Source: Acidobacteriota bacterium
GTDB lineage: Bacteria > Acidobacteriota > Polarisedimenticolia > QHYA01
Assembly (NCBI GenBank): GCA_003223995.1
Contig: QHYA01000040.1
Span: 1-41,655 of the forward strand
DNA length: 41,655 bases
Direction: 5' to 3'
Shown: positions 9,355-18,981 of the stretch, in pieces
Position numbering within the stretch: position 1 is the stretch's first letter
Layout of the letters: each line of letters starts with the position of its first letter
Made by a program: the position numbers and the translations under genes
Notes under the pieces: generated by a model
Databases searched by the model: none
Told to the model about the DNA's origin: nothing
Seen by the model: only the letters and a program-made list of their open reading frames with translations

Positions 9355-9402
9355 CTCGTGCCTCAGTCTTGAGCCCAGAGGGCGCGAACGCTCGGCCGGA
9401 CC

Positions 9403-9495
9403 TCAGACCTCGAGAATCGCCAAGGCCTTGTCACGCCCCTCCTCCTCGTCAACGAACCACTTGACGACCACCGACGCGTCGAGAACGTGAATCAA
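9403..9495 (-). pseudogene. Truncated PIN-domain (VapC-like) toxin fragment
   Basis: LIHVLDASVVVKWFVDEEEGRDKALAILEV* gives only the first ~30 residues of a PIN domain; TTG start overlaps the antitoxin stop. Confidence 0.7.
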
Positions 9496-9767
9496 GAGGA
9501 TCCTCGGCCACGATCGCCGTAGCGCAAGCGGCGAAGTTCGACCACGGTGTCGCGAACGGCGGGTAGTGCGGACTCTCGGATCTCCTTGACCAGCTCGTCG
9601 CGCAGGGCCTTCTCTTGAAGATCGAGGAAGCGACGATACAAGGCCAGGGGAAGAAGAACGGCCCGTGGCTTTCGGCCCTTCTCGACGATGACCGGCTCCT
9701 GCTCCTTGTCGAGACGGTCGAGGATCGAGCCCAGGTGGTTGCGCAGCTCGAGGGAGGTGACTTTCAT
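9492..9767 (-). CDS. Phd/YefM-type antitoxin
   Basis: MKVTSLELRNHLGSILDRLDKEQEPVIVEKGRKPRAVLLPLALYRRFLDLQEKA, an antitoxin fold directly followed by a PIN start. Confidence 0.8.
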   Translation of the reverse strand: MKVTSLELRNHLGSILDRLDKEQEPVIVEKGRKPRAVLLPLALYRRFLDLQEKALRDELVKEIRESALPAVRDTVVELRRLRYGDRGRGSS

Positions 9768-9785
9768 TGGTAGATCCTACTTCCA

Positions 9786-9802
9786 CCCGCCAGGCTGGCG
9801 GG
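9786..9802. repeat. Palindrome CCCGCCA-GGC-TGGCGGG upstream of antitoxin
   Basis: Perfect 7-bp arms, 19 nt upstream of the antitoxin start; possible TA autoregulatory operator or transcript hairpin. Confidence 0.45.
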
Positions 9803-10204
9803 TTTCTGCACGATCTGCATGGAGCGCATAAACTCCTTTATGTCCGAAATCTAGAAGACTTGTGGCAAAGCAACATCTAGGCCGTCGAGGTCGATGACGA
9901 TCGTGAAAACCGGTTCAGTGGGAGAATCGGCGCTACCCTGAACCTGCTTGAAAGCGGTGATGTAAGCGAGTTGCGGATCGTAGATGTTCATCGATCGTCC
10001 TTGCTCTGCATCAAGGTTACCATTGTCCACCACCAGGTGTGCGAGCTCGACAGATCTCCCCGGTGGAGCAGGGGTGTCCATCTTCCAGGGACAGCGATCC
10101 GGTGCAGGGCAACCAGATCGGCTGAGCCTTGGCTTCACCCACGAGGGGGATCATCGCTACTGGCCAAGCTGCGCCCGCTCCGCTGTGATGAGAGGGGATG
10201 TGAC

Positions 10205-11010
10205 CTACTCGAGAAGAAGCAGCAGTGACAAACGGCGCAGGCCGTGCCGATCGCGCAGCCGGTTCTCCACTGCCCGCGCGAGCGTCTGATCGTAGATGGA
10301 GGAGGACATGTGCTTCCGATGGGAAGCCAGCCGCTCCAGGGCCTGCTGCCGGGCTGCGGCCAGATCGCTCTCGGAGGATTCCCCGAGCAGGATGGCGCCG
10401 ATCTCCTGATCGGCCTGGACGAGCCGGGACTCGATCGCGCGGTGGGCCTCGGCGGCCTGCTTTCTGGAGCGCCTCCGGCCTCCAGCCCGACCTCCCATCC
10501 TGAGGCGCGTCCAGCGGTCGGGAGCCCTGCTCCCCGGAGCAGGTCCTCGGCGATCCCTTCCAGTTCCAGTGAGATCCCCTGGAAGCGCTCCGCCCCCTTC
10601 TCTCCGAGAACCGCCACCGCACGGCGGAGCTTCAGTACCTCCGCTCTCAAAGCATCGGCAAGGCGCTGCCGCTCTTCCGCGCCGCTGCCCGCGTTACCTC
10701 CCCCGTCCGAGTCGCCGGAGAAGGCGCGCCCCGCAGCGAGGCGCGAACCGCGGTCTTCCCACAGGTCCTCTACCGCCGGCCGGCAGAGCGACAGCGAGCG
10801 AACTCTGTGCGGCGTCCCCCTCTCTTCGCGGCGGTCGAAGACCTCGTCGATCCCGGCAATGACTAGAGAGAGAGGAATCCCCTGCTCGAACCAGGACATC
10901 ACGAGCGCCCAGTCGCGGGGGGAGACGAGGAGCGGCGACCCCCGCCGCTTCAGGAAATGACGCTCGACCTCGCGGAGGTAGCGTTTTTCGTCCGCGGAGA
11001 CGGAGACCAT
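10205..11010 (-). CDS. Conserved hypothetical protein, probably interrupted by a frameshift near 10500-10560
   Basis: ATG at 11010 overlaps the coaX stop (TGATG). N-terminal part MVSVSADEKRYLREVERHFLKRRGSPLLVSPRDWALVMSWFEQGIPLSLVIAGIDEVFDRR is in one frame; C-terminal part RKQAAEAHRAIESRLVQADQEIGAILLGESSESDLAAARQQALERLASHRKHMSSSIYDQTLARAVENRLRDRHGL is in another (ORF 10205..10498). Confidence 0.6.
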
Positions 11011-11774
11011 CAGAGGTTCTTGTTGTAGACAAGCCGCAGCCCTTCGAGGGTGAGCGAGGGGTCGAACTCGTCCACGAAGGGCAACTCTCCCGCGAGCACC
11101 TGGGAGAGGCCGCCTGTCGCCACGACCCGCGCGGACTCGCCCAGCTCCGCTCGGACCCTTTGCACGATCCCCTCGACCAGTCCGGCATAGCCGAAATAAA
11201 GCCCCGACTGCATGCTGTGAACAGTGTTCCGCCCGATGACCCTCGGGGGCTTCCGGAACGCCACCCACGGCAGGCGCGCGGCGCGAGCGAAGAGCGCTTC
11301 CGCCGATACCCCGAGGCCGGGGGCGATGGCCCCGCCGAGGTACTCCCCGCGCGCCGAGATCACGTCGAAGGTCGTCGCGGTGCCGAAGTCGATGACGATG
11401 ACGGGGCCGCCGAAACGAGCGTAGGCGGCGACGCCGTTGACGATGCGGTCCGCGCCGACCTCGTGGGGATTGTCGGTGAGAACCGGCATGCCGGTTTTCA
11501 CTCCCGGTTCGATGAAAAGCGCCTGCCGGCCGAAATGCGTCCTGGCCATCTCCTCCAGCACGGGGTTGAGGGGAGGGACGACGGACGAGATCACGATCGC
11601 ATCGATCGACTTCACCTCGATGCCTGCCAGACCGAACAGACCCTGGATGAGCACTGCGTACTCGTCCACCGTACGCGCCTGCGCCGTCGAGAGGCGCCAC
11701 TCGGCGAGCCGCCGCACCCCCTCGTAAACGCCGATCATCGTCGTCGTGTTGCCGACGTCCATCACGAGAAGCAT
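11010..11774 (-). CDS. coaX: Type III pantothenate kinase
   Basis: MLLVMDVGNTTTMIGVYEG...NPHEVGADRIVNGVAAYARFGGPVIVIDFGTATTFDVIS...ATGGLSQVLA. Confidence 0.96.
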   Translation of the reverse strand: MLLVMDVGNTTTMIGVYEGVRRLAEWRLSTAQARTVDEYAVLIQGLFGLAGIEVKSIDAIVISSVVPPLNPVLEEMARTHFGRQALFIEPGVKTGMPVLTDNPHEVGADRIVNGVAAYARFGGPVIVIDFGTATTFDVISARGEYLGGAIAPGLGVSAEALFARAARLPWVAFRKPPRVIGRNTVHSMQSGLYFGYAGLVEGIVQRVRAELGESARVVATGGLSQVLAGELPFVDEFDPSLTLEGLRLVYNKNL

Positions 11775-11798
11775 GCTGCCTCCTGCCGTATGCTGATC

Positions 11799-12464
11799 TC
11801 AGAGCCTTCTCCACATTTCCAGGAGGGGCGCGGTCCCCTCACGCTTTCCGAGGAGGGTCAGCTCATCGAGACGGTCGAGCAGCCGGGCGCAGAGCAGAGT
11901 GACATCCGCCCGATCTTCCCCGAGCGCCATGGCAAGAGACGTCGCGTTGGGGGCGTTCTCCGGCGGAAGGTCCGCAGCGGTATGCGAGACGTTCAGGCCG
12001 CAGCCGATCAGCACGGCGCGGATTCTCTCCCCCTCCATCCGGCCCTCCACGAGCAACCCGCCCACTTTCCGTCCGGAGATGACCAGGTCGTTCGGCCACT
12101 TGATCTCGGCCGGGACGTCGAGGCTCCTGACGGCCTCGCAAGCCGCAACTGCGGCTCCCAGCGAGTAGAGAACGAGGCTCCCAGGACTATCGGGACGCAG
12201 CAGCGCCGAGAAGTAGAGGCCGAGGCCCGGAGGGGAATGCCATGAGCGGCCGTGCCGGCCGCGTCCCGCCGTCTGCTCACGCGCGATGACGACGGACCCC
12301 TCGGGCGCCCCCTGCCTTTCGAGGGAGTCGAGGAGCTGCTGGGTCGAGCCGACGCTCTCGATGCAGCGGATCTCCTTCCAGAGAGACCCGCCCGCCCCTC
12401 GTCCCCGCGAAAGCCGATCGAGTGCGGCCCGCAGTTTTTCCCGGACGATCCTCCCGTCCATCAT
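11799..12464 (-). CDS. birA: Biotin-[acetyl-CoA-carboxylase] ligase, catalytic domain; C-terminal domain absent
   Basis: VGSTQQLLDSLERQG...AREQTAGRGRHGRSWHSPPGLGLYFS...IKWPNDLVISGRKVGGLLVE; ends at LLEMWRRL*. ATG overlaps the nadC stop. Confidence 0.9.
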   Translation of the reverse strand: MMDGRIVREKLRAALDRLSRGRGAGGSLWKEIRCIESVGSTQQLLDSLERQGAPEGSVVIAREQTAGRGRHGRSWHSPPGLGLYFSALLRPDSPGSLVLYSLGAAVAACEAVRSLDVPAEIKWPNDLVISGRKVGGLLVEGRMEGERIRAVLIGCGLNVSHTAADLPPENAPNATSLAMALGEDRADVTLLCARLLDRLDELTLLGKREGTAPLLEMWRRL

Positions 12465-13333
12465 CTGCCCCTCGCCGTCGTTTCCGCCTCGCCAACTCTC
12501 TCGATCTCCATCGTCAGGTCCGAAGCGGGAGCGGAATGCGTCAAACAGCCGAGTGAGAGGAAATCGGCCCCCGCCTCGGCGTAGGGACGCAGAAAGCCTG
12601 GTCTCAGGTTGCCGGAGCATTCGACCGCGGCGCGCCCTTTCGCGATGCGGACGCCCTCGGCGGCCTTCTCGGGCGTGAAATTGTCGAGCAGGATCCGCCC
12701 CGCCCCTGCCTCCAAGGCCTGCCTGAGCCCCTCGAGGTCCTCCACTTCGACCTCGATCTGCGGGCCTTGCAGGCCGGCCTCCTTCGCCCGCGCGACCGCC
12801 TCGGCGATGCCTCCGGCGAGACGGATGTGGTTGTCCTTGATCAGCACGGCGTCGTACAGCCCGAAGCGGTGGTTCGAAGCGCCGCCCGCGGCGACGGCGT
12901 GTTTCTCCAGCGCCCGCAGCGTGGGGGTCGTCTTGCGCGTGTCGAGCACGATCGCGCCCGTCCCGGAGACCTCACGGACGGCTTCGCGCGCCATGCTCGC
13001 GATCCCGCACAGCCGTTGAAGGAAGTTCAGGGCCGTCCTCTCACCGGCCAGTATGGGCCTTGCCGCACCTTCGACGCGCGCCAGGATCTCGCCCGCCTTC
13101 GCCTCCGTCCCCTCGGGCAAGGCGCTCCAGCCCAGCGAGGGATCAAGCGCCAGGAAGACCTCGCGCGCGATCTCGGTTCCGGCGACGACGAGCGCCTGGC
13201 GGCTGAGGATGCGCCCTCTGGCCCGCATGCCGGCAGGAATGACCGCCTCGCTGGTCACGTCCCCCTTCTCTCCGAGGTCTTCCCGGAGGGCGGCGCGGGC
13301 CAGGGCGCGCGCGGATTCGAGGTCCAGGGACAT
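12461..13333 (-). CDS. nadC: Nicotinate-nucleotide pyrophosphorylase (carboxylating)
   Basis: LREDLGEKGDVTSEAVIP...LNFLQRLCGIAS...LDTRKTTPTLRALEKHAVAAGGASNHRFGLYDAVLIKDNHI. Confidence 0.97.
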   Translation of the reverse strand: MSLDLESARALARAALREDLGEKGDVTSEAVIPAGMRARGRILSRQALVVAGTEIAREVFLALDPSLGWSALPEGTEAKAGEILARVEGAARPILAGERTALNFLQRLCGIASMAREAVREVSGTGAIVLDTRKTTPTLRALEKHAVAAGGASNHRFGLYDAVLIKDNHIRLAGGIAEAVARAKEAGLQGPQIEVEVEDLEGLRQALEAGAGRILLDNFTPEKAAEGVRIAKGRAAVECSGNLRPGFLRPYAEAGADFLSLGCLTHSAPASDLTMEIERVGEAETTARGR

Positions 13334-13340
13334 GGGACGG

Positions 13341-16031
13341 CTAGCCCGATGTCAGGTCGGCGAGGATCTCCGACAGTCGCCGCCGACGCGCTCCCAGCTC
13401 CTCCGCGATCCGCCGCTCTCTCTCGACGACCTCGGCCGGCGCGCGCCCGGCGAACTCGGTGTTGTCGAGCTTGCGCCTGCGGGCGGCAAGGTCGGAGTCC
13501 ACCTTGCGCAGGTCCCGCCTCAGCTTCTCGCCGAGCAACGAGACATCGACGAGGCCCGTCAGGGGGATCGCGACGTCGAAATGGTCCGCGACAGCGCGCA
13601 GCGCGGGCCCGCCCTGGCCGGTTGTGTCCCGCAGGGCCAGCTCGACGCTCTCCGCCTGACAGAGCCGGGGGAGGTATTCCCGGAACTCCTCGGCGCCGCG
13701 GAGTGCCTCGGCCGAGGGGGCCGACAACCGCACCGCGATCCGCTTCGCCGGGTCCAGGCCCGCCTCGGCGCGAAGGTTGCGGACTCTCGTGACGATCTCG
13801 ATCATCTCTTTGATCTGCTCCTCCGCCACCGGGTCGAGACGCTGTGGAATCTCCTCCGGAAAGGGGGCCGTCGAGATCGACGGGGCGGTGCCGGCCTGCC
13901 GGGGAAGCCGCTGCCACAGCTCCTCCGTGAGGAAGGGCATGAAGGGATGGAGCAGCCTCAGCAGCGTGTCGAGGACCTCGACCAGCACGGCTCGCGTGCA
14001 GCGGCCGCGGCGGGAATCCGCCGCGGGGCCGGTCAGGCTCGGCTTGGACAGCTCGATGAACCAGTCGCAGTACGAATGCCAGATGAAGCGGTAGAGAGCG
14101 CTGGCGGCAAGGTCGAAACGAAACGCCTCGAGGTCCCGGCCCACCTCCCCCGCGAGCCGCGAAACGCTAGAGAGGATCCAGCGGTCCGGAAGAGACAGTT
14201 CTTCCCGCCCGAGCGCTGGCCGCCCCTCCTCCTCTTTCAGGTTCATGAGGACGAAGCGGGCCGCGTTCCAGATCTTGTTCGCGAAGGCCCGGTAGCCTTC
14301 GAGCCTCTCCGGACCGAGCGCGACGCTGGGGCCTGGGGAAGCTCCCACGGCAAATGTGAACCTGGCGGCGTCGGCGCCGTAGCGGCTGAGCAGCTCCTCC
14401 GGCTCCACGACGTTGCCGCGGGTCTTGGACATCTTCTGTCCCCGCTCGTCCCGGACCAGCCCGTGCAGATAGACCGTATGGAACGGCGCCTGTCCCGTGA
14501 ACTTCAGCCCCATCATGATCATCCTCGCAACCCAGAAGAAGAGAATGTCGGGGCCCGTAATAAGGACGGATGTCGGATAGTAGCGGTGGAGATCGGGGGT
14601 CTTCCCGGGCCAGCCGAGAGTGGAGAAAGGCCAGAGAGCGGAGGAGAACCACGTGTCCAGGACGTCCTCGTCCTGGCTCAGGGAGGAGGAACCGCAGGCC
14701 TCGCAGGCGGCCGGCGTCCCACTTGAGACGGTGACGTGCCCATCGGGACAGTACCACGCGGGGATCCGGTGCCCCCACCAGAGCTGCCGGGAGATACACC
14801 AGTCGTGGATGTTGCGCATCCATTCGTAATAGGTCTTCTTCCAGGAGGCCGGGACTATCTCGACACGCCCCGCCTCCACCGCCGCCAGCGCCGGAGCGGC
14901 GAGAGGGGCGACACGGACGAACCACTGCGTGGAGAGTCTTGGTTCGAGGACAGTGGAACAACGCTGGCAGACCGATATGGTCAGCCTGTGGTCCTCGACC
15001 TTCACGAGCAGGCCGTGCTCCCGCAAGTCGTCGACGATCCTCTTGCGCGCCTCGAAGCGATCGAGCCCGGCGTAGGGACCGCCGTTTTCGTTGATGGAAG
15101 CGTCCTCCCGCAGCACCGTGATGGCCGGGAGGTTGTTGCGGCGTCCCGCGGCGAAATCGTTGAAATCGTGAGCGGGGGTCACCTTCACCGCGCCGGTGCC
15201 AAAGGTCGGGTCGACCAGCTCTGCGTCGGCGATGATCGGGATCGGCCTGTCCAGCAGCGGCAACAACGCGCGGCCGCCGATCAGGTCGCGGTACCTCTCG
15301 TCATCCGGATGCACCGCCACTGCCGTATCGCCGAGCATGGTCTCCGGCCGCGTGGTCGCGACGACCAGGCGGCGGTCGCTTCCTTCGACGGGATAGGCGA
15401 CGTGCCACAGGCTCCCCGATTCTTCCCTGTGGTCAACCTCGAGGTCCGAGAGGGCGGTCTGGCAGGAGGGGCACCAGTTGATCAGCGCCTCGGCCCTGTA
15501 GATCAGCCCCTCCTCGTAGAGGGCCACGAAGACCTGCAGCACCGCCCGCGACAATCCCTCGTCGAGGGTGAAGCGCAGTCGCGACCAGTCGCAGGAGCAA
15601 CCGAGCCTCTGGAGGGTCGTGATGATGGCGCCGCTGTGATGCTCCTTCCACTTCCAGACCTCTTCCAGGAACTTTCCTCGGCCGATCTCGTGGCGCGAGG
15701 TCCCCTTTCGGCGCAACTCGCGCTCCACGACCATCTGGGTTGCAATCCCCGCGTGGTCGATCCCGGGCAGCCAGAGCGTGTCGTAGCCCTGCATCCTCCT
15801 CCAGCGGACAAGCACGTCCTGCAGCGTGTTGTTGAGCGCGTGGCCGACATGGAGGTTCCCCGTGATGTTCGGAGGGGGTATGACGATGGTGAAGGGAGGA
15901 TGGGAGGGGTTCTTCCCGGCCCGGAAGAGATCAAGCTGGAGCCAGCGCTGGTAACAGGCCGACTCGAAGCTGCCCGGTGTGTAGGTCTTCTCCAGAAGCT
16001 TGCCTGGCTCGGGGGTCATCTCGGTTCTCAT
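13341..16031 (-). CDS. valS: Valyl-tRNA synthetase
   Basis: PPPNITGNLHVGHALNNTLQD (HIGH region), TTRPETMLGDTAVAVHPDDERY, KMSKTRGNV, C-terminal coiled coil. Confidence 0.98.
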   Translation of the reverse strand: MRTEMTPEPGKLLEKTYTPGSFESACYQRWLQLDLFRAGKNPSHPPFTIVIPPPNITGNLHVGHALNNTLQDVLVRWRRMQGYDTLWLPGIDHAGIATQMVVERELRRKGTSRHEIGRGKFLEEVWKWKEHHSGAIITTLQRLGCSCDWSRLRFTLDEGLSRAVLQVFVALYEEGLIYRAEALINWCPSCQTALSDLEVDHREESGSLWHVAYPVEGSDRRLVVATTRPETMLGDTAVAVHPDDERYRDLIGGRALLPLLDRPIPIIADAELVDPTFGTGAVKVTPAHDFNDFAAGRRNNLPAITVLREDASINENGGPYAGLDRFEARKRIVDDLREHGLLVKVEDHRLTISVCQRCSTVLEPRLSTQWFVRVAPLAAPALAAVEAGRVEIVPASWKKTYYEWMRNIHDWCISRQLWWGHRIPAWYCPDGHVTVSSGTPAACEACGSSSLSQDEDVLDTWFSSALWPFSTLGWPGKTPDLHRYYPTSVLITGPDILFFWVARMIMMGLKFTGQAPFHTVYLHGLVRDERGQKMSKTRGNVVEPEELLSRYGADAARFTFAVGASPGPSVALGPERLEGYRAFANKIWNAARFVLMNLKEEEGRPALGREELSLPDRWILSSVSRLAGEVGRDLEAFRFDLAASALYRFIWHSYCDWFIELSKPSLTGPAADSRRGRCTRAVLVEVLDTLLRLLHPFMPFLTEELWQRLPRQAGTAPSISTAPFPEEIPQRLDPVAEEQIKEMIEIVTRVRNLRAEAGLDPAKRIAVRLSAPSAEALRGAEEFREYLPRLCQAESVELALRDTTGQGGPALRAVADHFDVAIPLTGLVDVSLLGEKLRRDLRKVDSDLAARRRKLDNTEFAGRAPAEVVERERRIAEELGARRRRLSEILADLTSG

Positions 16032-16152
16032 GGCGCTGCGGCGTCCTCGCGAGGGGTCCGTCCGGATGAGGCTTCCGGCATCCCGGCCAGCTCTCTCAAG
16101 GACCGCTTTCCGACCACCTCGCTCCCCTCTGATCCGGTGTGCACAGTCCGGA

Positions 16153-16857
16153 TCAGCCCGCGGGATCTTGCTCCTCCAGCCGCTGCCGGATGATCGAGTC
16201 CAGCAGGTCCGGTACGATGTCCCAGGCGACGTCCCTTACGACGGCCGGACCGATCAGCTCCACGAGCCGCCTCGCGACCGCGTCGACATCGGCGGGTGTG
16301 AGCGTCATGCCGCGGGCCGCAACCGGAACGGGACCGTCGGGCAGGGCCTCCGCCCCGGCGGCAGCTTCGGGCGAGGGTCCCATCGCGCTCCGGTCTCCGG
16401 GAGTTTCGCCGAAGGGACCCTCCGGCTGCATGATCCGGACAGGCGCGCCGGAAGCCACACGGGCTCGGGACCCCCGCGCGTCCTCCTGGCCGCCCGCGAG
16501 CAGCCCGCGGACCCTCTCCAGCAACGTCTGGGACTCGAACGGCTTGGCAAGGTGGCCGTCGGCTCCGGCCAGCCGGCCGCGCTCGGGATCGTAGGGCTCG
16601 AACGCGCTGGAGAGCATCAGGATGCGCGGACTCGCGCCGGTCGATTCCTTCCTGACAAGCTCGCAGACCTCGTAGCCGCTCATTGCCGGCATGGCGGCGT
16701 CGAGAAGCAGAACGTCCGGTCGCCGCTCGAGAAAGCTGTGGAGCGCGGTCTCTCCGTCCGGAACGCAGATCGTGTCGATGCCGGTCTCGGCGAAGGTCAG
16801 CTCCACGATCTTCCTGATGGTGGGCGAATCGTCAGCGCAGAGCAGGGTCGGTGCCAT
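16153..16857 (-). CDS. Response regulator with receiver domain and C-terminal helical extension
   Basis: [69 protein letters not shown]...[14 protein letters not shown]...GHLAKPFE; C-terminus [25 protein letters not shown]. Confidence 0.9.
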   Translation of the reverse strand: MAPTLLCADDSPTIRKIVELTFAETGIDTICVPDGETALHSFLERRPDVLLLDAAMPAMSGYEVCELVRKESTGASPRILMLSSAFEPYDPERGRLAGADGHLAKPFESQTLLERVRGLLAGGQEDARGSRARVASGAPVRIMQPEGPFGETPGDRSAMGPSPEAAAGAEALPDGPVPVAARGMTLTPADVDAVARRLVELIGPAVVRDVAWDIVPDLLDSIIRQRLEEQDPAG

Positions 16858-17278
16858 GGTTTCTCTCCTCGGTGCGCCTGTGGGGGACATTCTCACGCAC
16901 CCATTCGATCACGTCGCTTGTGCTCGCGCCGGGGGTGAAGATCCTCTTTACCCCGGCCGCCAGGAGGCCCGGCATGTCCTCCTGCGGCACGATGCCGCCT
17001 CCGAACACGACGATGTCCTCAGCCCCTTTCTCCCGCAGGAGCGACAGCACGCGGGGGAAGAGGGTGTTGTGAGCCCCGGAAAGGACCGACAGACCCATCG
17101 CGTCCACGTCCTCCTGGATGGCCGTGGTGACGATCATCTCGGGGGTCTGATGGAGCCCGGTGTAGATCACCTCGAAGCCCGCGTCGCGCAACGCCCGGGC
17201 GATGATCTTCGCCCCCCGGTCGTGCCCGTCGAGCCCCACCTTCCCCACGAGGATTCGGATGCGGCTGTCCGTCGTCAC
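16832..17278 (-). CDS. Methylmalonyl-CoA mutase, B12-binding (small) subunit
   Basis: [63 protein letters not shown], with DxHxxG cobalamin motif. Confidence 0.94.
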   Translation of the reverse strand: MTTDSRIRILVGKVGLDGHDRGAKIIARALRDAGFEVIYTGLHQTPEMIVTTAIQEDVDAMGLSVLSGAHNTLFPRVLSLLREKGAEDIVVFGGGIVPQEDMPGLLAAGVKRIFTPGASTSDVIEWVRENVPHRRTEERNHGTDPALR

Positions 17279-17303
17279 CTCTTTCGGCCTCTTGGGGCCT
17301 CGT

Positions 17304-18974
17304 TCAGAATACGGAGACCTCGCGGTACTCTCCGAAAACCCGTTTCATCGTCGTGCAGATCTCCCCGACCGTCGCATAGTCGCGCACCGCCTGGAGGATC
17401 GGAGGCATCAGGTTCCCGCCGGAGCGAGCGGCCCGCTCGATGGTGTCGAGGGACCTTCCCACTCGCCGCGCGTCGCGTGAGGCGCGCAATTGCGCGAGGC
17501 GTTTCTTCTGTGTGAGCTCGACCTCGATCGGGATGCGGAGTGTCTCGACGGGTTCCTCCTCCTCGATCTGATACCGGTTCATTCCGACGATCGTCTTCTC
17601 GCCCCGGTCGACCTGCTGCTGGTAGCGGTAGGAGGCGTCGGCGATCGCTTTCTGGGGAAAGCCCGCTTCGATGGCCGGAATGATTCCCCCCATCGATTCG
17701 ATCTTCTCCATGAGCGCCGCCGCCTCCTCCTCGATCCTCCTCGTCAGGGTCTCCACGAAATAGGAGCCTCCCAGTGGGTCCACCGTGTTCGCGACTCCCG
17801 ACTCCTCGGCGAGGATCTGCTGCGTGCGCAGGGCGATGCGCACCGCCTCCTCCGTCGGCAGAGCAAGGGTCTCGTCGAGGGAGTTGGTGTGGAGCGACTG
17901 AGTTCCTCCGAGCACCGCAGCCAGGGCCTGAACCGTCACGCGCACGATGTTGTTGTAGGGTTGCTGTGCCGTGAGCGAGCAGCCCGCGGTCTGCGTGTGG
18001 AACCGCAGTTTCCAGGATGCGGGGTTCTTCGCGCCGAACCTCTCGCGCATCAGCCCGGCCCACATCCGTCGCGCCGCGCGCATCTTCGCGATCTCTTCGA
18101 AGAAGTCGTTGTGCGAGTTGAAGAAGAACGACAGCCTCGGGGCGAAGACGTCCACGTCGAGCCCCACCTCGATCCCCGCTTGGACGTAGCAGATCCCGTC
18201 GGCCAGCGTGAAGGCCAGCTCCTGAACGGCCGTCGCCCCGGCCTCCCTGATGTGGTAGCCGGAGATGGAGATGGTATTCCACTTGGGCACCGTCTCTGCG
18301 CAGAAGGCCATGATGTCCGTGATGATCCGCAGGGAGGGGCGCGGAGGGTAAATCCACTCCTTTTGCGCGATATATTCTTTCAGGATGTCGTTCTGGATCG
18401 TCCCTTCCAGCTTCTCCAGGGGCACTCCCTGCTTCTCGGCGACCGCGAGGTACATGGCGAACAGGATCGAGGCCGGGGAATTGATGGTCATCGAGGTCGA
18501 GACGCGGTCGAGAGGGATGCGGTCGAACAGGCACTCCATGTCCGCCAGCGTGTCGATGGCCACCCCTTCCCGGCCGACTTCACCTTCGGCGAGCGGATCG
18601 TCGGAGTCGCGCCCCATCAGCGTCGGCAGGTCGAAGGCCACGGACAGCCCCATCTGGCCATGCTCGAGCAGGTAGTGGTACCGGCTGTTGGTGTCGGCGG
18701 CCGAGCCGAACCCGGAGAACTGCCGCATCGTCCACAGCTTCCCGCGGTACATCGTGGGGTGGATGCCGCGGGTGTAGGGAGGCTCGCCGGGCGCATCGGC
18801 GTCCCTGCCAGCGTCCCACCAGCCGGCCAGATCCTCCTCCGCGTAAAGCCTCTCGATGGGGAAGCTCGAGACGGTGGAGAATTCCCGCTGCCTCTCCCCC
18901 ATCCCGGCAAGGGCGGGGCCGAGTGTGTTCATCTCCCATTCTTTCCTGGAACGGCTCTTCCTCACCTCCGCCAT
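17304..18974 (-). CDS. Methylmalonyl-CoA mutase, catalytic (large) subunit
   Basis: [54 protein letters not shown]...[25 protein letters not shown]. Confidence 0.95.
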   Translation of the reverse strand: MAEVRKSRSRKEWEMNTLGPALAGMGERQREFSTVSSFPIERLYAEEDLAGWWDAGRDADAPGEPPYTRGIHPTMYRGKLWTMRQFSGFGSAADTNSRYHYLLEHGQMGLSVAFDLPTLMGRDSDDPLAEGEVGREGVAIDTLADMECLFDRIPLDRVSTSMTINSPASILFAMYLAVAEKQGVPLEKLEGTIQNDILKEYIAQKEWIYPPRPSLRIITDIMAFCAETVPKWNTISISGYHIREAGATAVQELAFTLADGICYVQAGIEVGLDVDVFAPRLSFFFNSHNDFFEEIAKMRAARRMWAGLMRERFGAKNPASWKLRFHTQTAGCSLTAQQPYNNIVRVTVQALAAVLGGTQSLHTNSLDETLALPTEEAVRIALRTQQILAEESGVANTVDPLGGSYFVETLTRRIEEEAAALMEKIESMGGIIPAIEAGFPQKAIADASYRYQQQVDRGEKTIVGMNRYQIEEEEPVETLRIPIEVELTQKKRLAQLRASRDARRVGRSLDTIERAARSGGNLMPPILQAVRDYATVGEICTTMKRVFGEYREVSVF

Positions 18975-18981
18975 GCGCTCC

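Noticed and set aside
10135-11814. Single 559-aa minus-strand ORF
   Set aside because: Its N-terminal half is the coaX shadow frame; only the part after 11010 is credible.
14736-16193. Long plus-strand ORFs opposite valS (also 17490..19016 opposite the mutase)
   Set aside because: Antisense shadows of confident genes.
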